From CAZJUR01 sp964549525 (GTDB lineage: Bacteria; Patescibacteriota; Saccharimonadia; Saccharimonadales; Saccharimonadaceae), in contig CAZJUR010000003.1 of NCBI GenBank assembly GCA_964549525.1, positions 1-64,000 of the forward strand: a DNA stretch of 64,000 nucleotides, written 5' to 3'. A program made the position numbers and the translations under genes. This document shows positions 57,838-64,000 of the stretch, piece by piece. Position 1 is the first letter of the stretch. The number at the start of each line of letters is the position of its first letter. The notes under the pieces were generated by a model. That model saw only the letters and a program-made list of their open reading frames with translations, was not told where the DNA came from and did no database searches.

Positions 57838-57866
57838 TTGACACGCTAAAATCATAAGCATATAGT
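57838..57866 (+). promoter_or_regulatory. strong promoter with long leader
   Basis: TTGACA (57838-57843), a 17-base spacer and TATAGT (57861-57866), the closest match to consensus in the window. The leader to the ATG at 57997 is about 124 bases and includes a small AACAG/CTGTT hairpin followed by TTT (about 57938-57962). No other feature is seen in the 216 bases between ppa and the small gene. Confidence 0.85.
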
Positions 57867-57996
57867 GAAATATAAGGTTGCACGTTATAAAACAAACAGC
57901 CGTTAGTATAAACATAAAAGTATCAGACACGGTACGCTAGTAACAGCGAATTTTTCTGTTTTTAGCCTATTGTGTTTGGAAAAAGGAGAAACAAAT

Positions 57997-58230
57997 ATGA
58001 GTCCTAATAATACGGAGAGAACTCATACTTTTACGTATCCAACAGTAACACCAATTGATATTCTATCGCCACATCATAAAGAACATCATCCCGCCCTTAT
58101 GCCATTTGGGGAACAAACTGAAATTCCTCAAGGCGGTCATGAGCAGACACATAAAGATATAGCTTCCATCGCCACACAACAAATAGTCAAGCTAGCACCA
58201 GAATCTGAGCGATTTGAAAAAGCTGCATAA
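57997..58230 (+). CDS. small hypothetical protein
   Basis: 77 residues, His/Pro/Thr-rich at the start (PHHKEHHPALMP) and helical at the end. No family recognised. AAAAAGGAGAAA precedes the ATG, and the nine-residue longer frame starts inside that site, so it was rejected. The strong promoter suggests abundant expression. Confidence 0.55.
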   Translation: MSPNNTERTHTFTYPTVTPIDILSPHHKEHHPALMPFGEQTEIPQGGHEQTHKDIASIATQQIVKLAPESERFEKAA

Positions 58231-58251
58231 CCTATTTTTATTTTAATAGAA

Positions 58252-59793
58252 CTACGAGCGACTGGTTTTTTTGCGAGTAGCTTTCTCTCGAATTATAGCC
58301 GCAGCTTGAGAAATTGACTGAATAATACCAAGTTTTCTTAACTGAGAACGAATTTTATTTCGAGCATGAGTTGTTTTGACAATTTCAAGCCAATCTTTTT
58401 TAGGGCTAGCATCTCTTCTGGTTAAAATTTCTACCACATCACCATTTTTGAGCGGTTTATCGAGCGTGTGAATCTTGTTATTTACTTTACAGCCGATTGT
58501 TCTCCGTCCTATATCGCTATGAACGAGATAGGCAAAATCGAGTGGATAGGCTCCTTCGGGAAGATTATATATGTCACCCTTAGGAGAATAAACAAAAATA
58601 CGATCATTAAATAAATCAACAGCTAGCTGGTTATGGCTAATTTCTTCGCCATCTTTAAGCCGACCGGCAACTTCTTGGAGCTGTGTGATCCACTGTAGGT
58701 CTGAGGGGAGACGAGAACTTTGCCGAGCGGTATACAGTTTTGTATCTTTTTGCTCATGATAATGAAAACTAGCGGCAAGCCCTCGTTCGGCGTACTCATG
58801 CATGGCATGGGTGCGAATCTGAAATTCGATAATTTGTTTGGTTGGTGTAATGACGGTGGTGTGCAAACTCTGATACCCATTTGGTTTGGGAGTGGCTATA
58901 TAATCTTTAATGCGATTAAGCATCGGTTGATAGAGTGAATGAATCAGGCCTAGTACTCGGTAACAATCTTCGGTTTTGTCGACGATTATACGTAAGGCAA
59001 TAAGATCATAAATTTCGTTAATGTCGTCATCAACTTTCTTTAGTTTTTTATGCAGACTATAAATACTCTTCACTCGTCCATCAATTAAAAATGGTATATG
59101 GTGATCGTGAAGTATTTTTTCTATTTCTTTTTGCGAAACCACCAACTTTCGATGACTCTTGCCGAGTCGATCTTTCATGAGTTTTCTGAGTAATTTGTAT
59201 TGCTTCGGCTGGAGGTAGCTGAAAGCAATTTCCTCTATTTGCATCCGCACGCGCCCCATACCGAGCCGATCCGCCATAGGAGCAAATACATCTAATGATT
59301 CACGCGCTATTTTAGTTTGTGTCGCGTGAGGAATATGCGAGAGGGTTTGAAGATTATGCAACCGATCAGCCAGTTTAATAATAATCACCCGTATGTCTTG
59401 ACCAATAGCAATGAGAAGCTTACTCAAATTATCTTTAGTGCTAGGGAGGTAGGTATCCATATGCCGCATGCCAGCTCGAGCCTGGCCAATCTTCGTAACG
59501 CCGTCAACTAAAAAGGCCACATCGCGGCCAAAATGATTTTCAATAAATTCTAGCGTAATATCAGTATCTTCTACTGTATCATGCAATATACCAGCAAGCA
59601 CACTATCGGCATCCATACCCCATTCAATCAAAATGGCAGCTACTGTCAGTGGATGAGAAATGTAGGGTGCCCCACTTTTTCGTTTTTGACCTTTATGTGC
59701 TGTGGTGGCAACGTCAATTGCATGTCCGAACTCTAGGAGTACATCCTCGTCATAATGAGGTTGTGCATATGAGAGCAACTCTTTGCGATTCAT
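58252..59793 (-). CDS. rel: bifunctional (p)ppGpp synthetase/hydrolase, truncated C-terminus
   Basis: Makes and degrades the alarmone (p)ppGpp. 513 residues from the leaderless ATG. HD hydrolase domain first (HKGQKRKSGAPYISHPLTVA about residue 35; LHDTVEDTDIT about residue 68; KLADRLHNLQTL), synthetase domain (VKSIYSLHKKLKK about residue 232; YQSLHTTVI; IEFQIRT) and a TGS domain (RIFVYSPKGDIYNLPEG about residue 400). The C-terminal zinc-finger and ACT domains of full-length Rel (700+ residues) are absent. Both hydrolase and synthetase residues look intact. Confidence 0.93.
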   Translation of the reverse strand: MNRKELLSYAQPHYDEDVLLEFGHAIDVATTAHKGQKRKSGAPYISHPLTVAAILIEWGMDADSVLAGILHDTVEDTDITLEFIENHFGRDVAFLVDGVTKIGQARAGMRHMDTYLPSTKDNLSKLLIAIGQDIRVIIIKLADRLHNLQTLSHIPHATQTKIARESLDVFAPMADRLGMGRVRMQIEEIAFSYLQPKQYKLLRKLMKDRLGKSHRKLVVSQKEIEKILHDHHIPFLIDGRVKSIYSLHKKLKKVDDDINEIYDLIALRIIVDKTEDCYRVLGLIHSLYQPMLNRIKDYIATPKPNGYQSLHTTVITPTKQIIEFQIRTHAMHEYAERGLAASFHYHEQKDTKLYTARQSSRLPSDLQWITQLQEVAGRLKDGEEISHNQLAVDLFNDRIFVYSPKGDIYNLPEGAYPLDFAYLVHSDIGRRTIGCKVNNKIHTLDKPLKNGDVVEILTRRDASPKKDWLEIVKTTHARNKIRSQLRKLGIIQSISQAAAIIREKATRKKTSRS

Positions 59794-59799
59794 GCCAAT

Positions 59800-59808
59800 A
59801 TTATAGCA
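59800..59808 (-). promoter_or_regulatory. extended -10 for rel, leaderless
   Basis: Minus strand TGC TATAAT (hexamer 59800-59805), six bases before the ATG at 59793; rejects the 15-residue longer frame. Confidence 0.65.
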
Positions 59809-59824
59809 AGATAGGACCGATTGC

Positions 59825-59853
59825 TTGAAACTATCCATCGATACGCATACAAT
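59825..59853 (+). promoter_or_regulatory. gap promoter
   Basis: TTGAAA (59825-59830), a 17-base spacer and TACAAT (59848-59853), divergent from rel. AAGGAG lies before the ATG at 59884. Confidence 0.75.
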
Positions 59854-59883
59854 AGTACTAACATAAGCAGCATAAGGAGTGGT

Positions 59884-60906
59884 ATGTCAGTTACAAAAAT
59901 AGCAATAAATGGCTTTGGAAGAATTGGTCGTAATGCGTTCAAGATCGCATTTGAGCGGACAGATATAGAAATAGTTGCAATCAATGATTTAACTGATAAC
60001 AAAACCCTCGCCCATCTCCTCAAGCATGATTCATCATATGGTACCTACGAGCACAAGGTAGATTTTGATGAAGACAATATTATTGTCAATGGCAAATCTA
60101 TCAAGGTATTAGCAGAAAAGGAACCAGCCAGTTTACCGTGGAAAGATTTAGGCGTTGACGTGGTAATTGAAAGCACCGGGTTCTTTGTCGATCCAGCGCT
60201 AGCACGTGCGCATATCGACGGTGGTGGAGCTAAGAAAGTAGTTATCTCGGCCCCTGCAAAAGGTGAAGGCGCCCAAACCATCGTACTAGGTGTCAATGAA
60301 GATAAGATTGCGTCTGCTGAAACAGATATTTTCTCCAATGCAAGTTGTACTACAAACTGCATTACACCTGTTATGGCAGTATTAGAAAGTAATTTTGGTA
60401 TCGAAAAAGCGATGATGACTACTGTGCATAGTTATACTGCTTCACAGCGACTACAAGATGCTCCTGCTAAGGATCTTCGCGAAGCACGTGCTGCTGCAGA
60501 AAATATTGTGCCTACTACTACCGGGGCCAGTATTGCTGCTGCCCAAGCACTGCCTAGCTTAAAAGGTATCTTCGGCGGCTTGAGTGTTCGGGTTCCTACT
60601 CCAGTCGTCAGTATGAGTGATTTTGTGGTGGTTACCAAACGTGATACGACGATCGAAGAGATTAAAACCGTATTTAAAAAAGCCGCTCAAGAGCCGTATT
60701 ATCAGGGAATATTAGGAATTACAGAAGATGAACTAGTTTCACTTGATTTTAAAGGCAATAGCTATAGCTCAATTGTGGACCTTAACCTCACGAATGTCGT
60801 GGGTGGCAATCTCATAAAAGTTGTGGCGTGGTACGACAATGAATGGGGATATAGCAACCGACTAGTCGAGCTGACAGCAGATGTCGGTAAAACTGTCAGC
60901 CGATAA
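59884..60906 (+). CDS. gap: glyceraldehyde-3-phosphate dehydrogenase
   Basis: 340 residues. The Rossmann loop NGFGRIGRNAFK, the NAD-selecting NDLTD, the active-site Cys155 in ASCTTNC and the His in TTVHSYTASQ are all present, as is WYDNEWGYSNRLVEL. An in-frame ATG 21 codons upstream would start before the ribosome binding site and was rejected. It begins a sugar-phosphate cluster with rpiB, rpe and transketolase. Confidence 0.96.
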   Translation: MSVTKIAINGFGRIGRNAFKIAFERTDIEIVAINDLTDNKTLAHLLKHDSSYGTYEHKVDFDEDNIIVNGKSIKVLAEKEPASLPWKDLGVDVVIESTGFFVDPALARAHIDGGGAKKVVISAPAKGEGAQTIVLGVNEDKIASAETDIFSNASCTTNCITPVMAVLESNFGIEKAMMTTVHSYTASQRLQDAPAKDLREARAAAENIVPTTTGASIAAAQALPSLKGIFGGLSVRVPTPVVSMSDFVVVTKRDTTIEEIKTVFKKAAQEPYYQGILGITEDELVSLDFKGNSYSSIVDLNLTNVVGGNLIKVVAWYDNEWGYSNRLVELTADVGKTVSR

Positions 60907-60947
60907 TCATTAGATGTAGAAAGCATGAAATATGATTATTGCACTTA

Positions 60948-60976
60948 TTGAAATGTAGGTGCAAAACGCTTATACT
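60948..60976 (+). promoter_or_regulatory. rpiB-rpe-tkt promoter
   Basis: TTGAAA (60948-60953), a 17-base spacer and TATACT (60971-60976). The rpiB ATG (60988) is eleven bases beyond the -10, a leader of about five bases. Confidence 0.75.
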
Positions 60977-60987
60977 TACATGTAGAT

Positions 60988-61440
60988 ATGCATATATTTT
61001 TAGGGAGCGATCATCAGGGCTTTCATTTGAAAGAAAAAATTCATAGTTATCTCATGAAGAGAGGTCACGATGTAGAAGATGTCGGTGACAAAGAGCTCGA
61101 TCCGCAAGATGATTTTCCAGAATTTGCAGCGAAAGCTGCGGTAAAAGTAATTGGTAGCGAAGCATCTGACCCACGTGCAATATTAATTTGCGGTGGTGGT
61201 CAAGGCATGGCAATGGCGGCAAATCGGTTTGACGGCATTCGAGCAAGCGTCATATGGGATAAAACGGAAGCCAAAATGACACGTTATGACAATGATAGTA
61301 ATGTACTCTGTCTCCCGGCGCGTGTTTTGGATACTGAAGCCGAAGACTGGAAAGAAATTGTAGAAGTGTGGCTTGATACTGAGTTTGCACAAGCAGAACG
61401 GTTTCGAAGACGTAATCATCAACTGGATAATTTGAGATAA
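60988..61440 (+). CDS. rpiB: ribose-5-phosphate isomerase B
   Basis: Interconverts ribose 5-phosphate and ribulose 5-phosphate. 150 residues of the RpiB/LacAB family: GSDHQGFHLKEKIH at the start, ILICGGGQGMAMAANRFDGIRAS (about residues 66-88) where family members often have C-G-T-G-I-G, and NVLCLPAR. The Thr of CGTG is Gly here. Five bases separate it from rpe. Confidence 0.92.
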   Translation: MHIFLGSDHQGFHLKEKIHSYLMKRGHDVEDVGDKELDPQDDFPEFAAKAAVKVIGSEASDPRAILICGGGQGMAMAANRFDGIRASVIWDKTEAKMTRYDNDSNVLCLPARVLDTEAEDWKEIVEVWLDTEFAQAERFRRRNHQLDNLR

Positions 61441-61444
61441 ATAT

Positions 61445-62134
61445 ATGTCTGTAGTTGTACCAGCACTTCTCTCACCCACCAAAGCCGAACTAGATCAACA
61501 ATGGCTCAAGGTTCAGCCATTTGCAAATCGTGTTCATATCGACTTGATGGATGGTCAATTTGCGCCAGGCGACAGTCCTCAAATTAGTGATTTACAGTGG
61601 TCAGAGGGATGGGTGGTGGATATTCACCTCATGTACCATCATCCAGAGCTGAGATTAGAAGCCCTTACTGCTTTAAAACCAAAACCAAGCCTCGTTATTT
61701 TTCATGCTGAAGCAGAAGGCGATCTTTTACCGTTTGCAGAAGGCCTACAAAAAGCCGGCATTAAGACAGGACTTGCTTTACAGCGCAAAACTGTGCCAGC
61801 AGATGTGGCGGGTCTCATCGGTATTGTTGATCATGTACTTATTTTTAGCGGCAATCTTGGTGAATATGGGGGGACCGCAAATATGCTCCAAATCGAAAAA
61901 ATACGACTGGTAAAAGCGATTAATCCCGTGGTTGAAATTGGCTGGGATGGAGGTGCGAACGTAAGTAACGCCTATACGTTGGCCTTGGGCGGAGTAGACG
62001 TAGTCAATGTTGGTGGAGAACTGGCAAAAAGTACGGATCCGCAAGAAACATATCGTCAACTTGATTTTGAAGTTCACCGAAAAGATGTGCTCGAAGAAGC
62101 AAAGCGCAAACAAGAAGCCAAAAAGGAAGCATAG
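61445..62134 (+). CDS. rpe: ribulose-phosphate 3-epimerase
   Basis: TIM-barrel metalloenzyme linking ribulose 5-phosphate and xylulose 5-phosphate; 229 residues. Metal-binding HIDLMDGQFAPG (about residues 32-43), DIHLM (about 59-63) and a final EIGWDGGAN with the catalytic Asp and phosphate-binding GG. The C-terminal ~25 residues are Lys/Glu-rich and extra. It is five bases from transketolase. Confidence 0.9.
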   Translation: MSVVVPALLSPTKAELDQQWLKVQPFANRVHIDLMDGQFAPGDSPQISDLQWSEGWVVDIHLMYHHPELRLEALTALKPKPSLVIFHAEAEGDLLPFAEGLQKAGIKTGLALQRKTVPADVAGLIGIVDHVLIFSGNLGEYGGTANMLQIEKIRLVKAINPVVEIGWDGGANVSNAYTLALGGVDVVNVGGELAKSTDPQETYRQLDFEVHRKDVLEEAKRKQEAKKEA

Positions 62135-62139
62135 AGCGT

Positions 62140-63009
62140 ATGGGTGGGAAACTAACACTACAGCAACTTGAAGCTAAAGCACAATCTATTAGAGAAAATA
62201 TTATCACTATGCTCGAGATCGCTGGTTCTGGTCATAGCGCAGGGCCGCTCGGACTAGCCGACATTTTCACGGCACTGTATTTCTCTATTGCAAAAATAGA
62301 TCCTCAGCGACCAGACTGGGAAGAGCGCGATCTTATTCTGCTTTCAAACGGTCACTGTGTGCCGGTCCAATATGTCACAATGGCACAAGCCGGTTTTTTC
62401 CCTGTAGAGGAGCTTAAAACGCTGCGTGCCTTTGGCTCTCGCTTGCAAGGTCATCCCGAGAGAGAAAAATTACCTGGCTTAGAAACCACAAGTGGCCCGC
62501 TCGGATCGGGCTTGAGCCAAGCCGCCGGCATGGCGTATGTACTTCAATATATTGATCCGCTACCATCTGGAAAAGAACGATGGATCTACACCATTATGGG
62601 GGATGGGGAGCTAGATGAAGGCAATATTTGGGAAGCAGCGATGTTTGCGGGTAAGAATAAATTACATCGTTTGATTGGTATTATTGATCGAAATAACATC
62701 CAAATTGATGGGCGGACAGAAGATGTCATGCCACTCGAAGATTTGAAAGGTAAATGGGAAAGTTTTGGCTGGCACGTCGAAGAGATTGACGGAAATAATA
62801 TTGAAAGCGTGATTGATGCTTGTGCATTAGCGCGCTCTATTACCAATAAACCAAGTGTGATTATTGCGCATACCGTACCAGGCAAGGGAGTAGATTTTAT
62901 GGAGTATGACTATCATTGGCATGGTAAACCACCTAATCACGAACAGGCTCACGAAGCTTTGCAGAAACTTCGAAGTTTGAATGGAAAAATAAGCGGAGAA
63001 CATCAATGA
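62140..63009 (+). CDS. transketolase, N-terminal subunit
   Basis: 289 residues, the thiamine-diphosphate-binding half of a split transketolase. HSAGPLGLADIFTALYF near the start, GHPEREKLPGLETTSGPLGSGL and the Mg/ThDP motif IMGDGELDEGNIWEAA (about residue 145) are typical. The TGA stop overlaps the C-terminal subunit ATG by four bases. Confidence 0.95.
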   Translation: MGGKLTLQQLEAKAQSIRENIITMLEIAGSGHSAGPLGLADIFTALYFSIAKIDPQRPDWEERDLILLSNGHCVPVQYVTMAQAGFFPVEELKTLRAFGSRLQGHPEREKLPGLETTSGPLGSGLSQAAGMAYVLQYIDPLPSGKERWIYTIMGDGELDEGNIWEAAMFAGKNKLHRLIGIIDRNNIQIDGRTEDVMPLEDLKGKWESFGWHVEEIDGNNIESVIDACALARSITNKPSVIIAHTVPGKGVDFMEYDYHWHGKPPNHEQAHEALQKLRSLNGKISGEHQ

Positions 63010-64000
63010 GCCGCTTCCCACTTGCTGAAAAGCTTTTTCATGAAGATATCGTCCAAGAGCCTATTCGTGCTGGATTTGGGCGTGGACTCAAAATGGCGGG
63101 CGAAAAAAACCAGCAAGTTGTTGCACTTTGTGCCGATCTCACAGAATCAACCCAGATGCATTTGTTTAAAGAGGCATTCCCTGCTCGTTTTGTTCAAGTA
63201 GGTGTAGCGGAACAAAATCTTGTGACGCTTGCGAGTGGAATGGCCGCGATGGGCAAGATACCGTATGCGAGTAGCTATGCTGCATTTAGTCCCGGTCGGA
63301 ATTGGGAGCAGATTCGAACAACTATTTGCCTCAATAATATGACTGTTCGTATTGTAGGGTCGCATGCTGGAGTGAGTGTCGGTCCCGACGGCGCCACTCA
63401 CCAAATGCTCGAAGATATTGCTCTCATGAGGGTGCTACCAAACATGGTCGTCATTGCACCTGGTGATGCTATTGAGGCAGAGAAGGCCACACTTGCGCTC
63501 GCAGAGGACTCTCGTCCAGCCTATTTACGCTTAGCTCGAGAGAAAACGCCTGTTTTTACGACTGCTGAATCTCCTTTTTCTATCGGCAAAGTATACACAC
63601 TGAGAGATGGGCGCGATATTTCACTTATCGGTAGCGGTACGATGACGTACCAGTTGCTTGTAGCTGCCAATCTGCTTTCTAAAGAAGGAATTGAAGCCGA
63701 AGTTTTACATGCTCCCACAATCAAGCCGCTTGACCAGGACGTTATTTTATCATCTGTCCGAAAAACAGGTCGGGCCATGACTGCCGAAGAAGCACAGCGA
63801 GATGGTGGACTGGGAGGAGCTGTAGCGGAATTACTGTCTTCTCGCCTGCCTATTCCATTGAAACGATTAGGCATGAAAGATAGATTCGGTGAAAGCGGAA
63901 CACCCGAAGAGTTACTACGTCATTTTGAGTTAACGAGCGATGCGATTGCCCATAAAGTACGATCATTTATACAAACAGTTCCGCAATACAAACAAGGTTT
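63006..64000 (+). CDS. transketolase, C-terminal subunit (3' end beyond window)
   Basis: Open from the ATG overlapping the previous stop and continuing past the last base; 331 complete codons are visible. The catalytic Glu is in VGVAEQNLV (about residue 68), followed by YASSYAAFSPGRNWEQIR, HAGVSVGPDGATHQMLEDIA and, further on, YLRLARE and the second-domain segment LIGSGTMTYQLLVAANLL. With the upstream subunit it forms one functional transketolase, completing a non-oxidative pentose phosphate set. Confidence 0.93.
   Translation, partial: MSRFPLAEKLFHEDIVQEPIRAGFGRGLKMAGEKNQQVVALCADLTESTQMHLFKEAFPARFVQVGVAEQNLVTLASGMAAMGKIPYASSYAAFSPGRNWEQIRTTICLNNMTVRIVGSHAGVSVGPDGATHQMLEDIALMRVLPNMVVIAPGDAIEAEKATLALAEDSRPAYLRLAREKTPVFTTAESPFSIGKVYTLRDGRDISLIGSGTMTYQLLVAANLLSKEGIEAEVLHAPTIKPLDQDVILSSVRKTGRAMTAEEAQRDGGLGGAVAELLSSRLPIPLKRLGMKDRFGESGTPEELLRHFELTSDAIAHKVRSFIQTVPQYKQG

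Overview
This window most likely comes from an environmental member of Candidatus Saccharibacteria (TM7, CPR/Patescibacteria). The placement is inferred from gene content and compact layout: very short intergenic gaps, promoters placed inside or against upstream stop codons, a standard code in which TGA is a stop (for example ligA, pheT and the transketolase N-subunit), shortened or zinc-less versions of core proteins, and a cytochrome bo3 quinol oxidase operon, which is known from some environmental Saccharibacteria. I could not run any search, so the assignment is not proven.

Layout. 1-161: two minus-strand tRNAs (Val cut by the window edge, and Leu). 380-12228: hisS, tig, clpP (with a CIRCE operator), rpoB-rpoC, sppA. 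12237-16357: rpsL, a possible 38-codon ORF in a structured spacer, rpsG, two small minus-strand genes (one with WhiB-like cysteine spacing), fusA. 16368-25232: lemA, htpX, a membrane protein, ligA, a frameshifted DUF1653 gene, an RRM protein, a candidate structured ncRNA, tRNA-Ala, a MurF-type ligase and a surface protein. 25316-32303: leuS, rpmF, nusB, a Nudix hydrolase, rnc, rpsP, khpA, trmD. 32478-40765: envelope genes, then the minus-strand cyoABCDE operon and a VIT-type transporter. 40806-43433: an accessory segment with a CfrBI-like restriction endonuclease and a HEAT-fused N4-cytosine methylase, an ORF remnant, tRNA-Gln and a partial tRNA-Gln copy. 43446-45395: a SAM-I riboswitch controlling a Cys/Met-metabolism PLP enzyme, then an FMN reductase. 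45423-64000: envelope proteins, PAP2, rmuC, an aquaporin, pheST, FKBP, glutaredoxin and thioredoxin reductase, a PLD-family protein, ppa, a (p)ppGpp enzyme, gap and a non-oxidative pentose phosphate cluster (rpiB, rpe, split transketolase).

How it works together. The core is transcription, translation, ATP-independent quality control and redox homeostasis. Carbon metabolism here is the non-oxidative pentose phosphate branch plus GAPDH. The quinol oxidase gives O2 reduction, but no heme or quinone synthesis genes are in the window. Regulation stands out. Many genes start 5-12 nt downstream of a -10 box (often TG-extended), implying leaderless or nearly leaderless mRNAs, while ribosomal and other highly expressed genes keep a leader and a Shine-Dalgarno sequence. 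Several TATAAT boxes contain the TAA stop of the upstream gene.

Points most worth a second look: loss of zinc-binding cysteines in RpoC (two sites), LigA and L32; an NKIN instead of NKxD motif in EF-G; the candidate ncRNA at 22211-22335; the SAM-I riboswitch; the CIRCE element; the WhiB-like spacing in a small protein; and the HEAT-methylase fusion.
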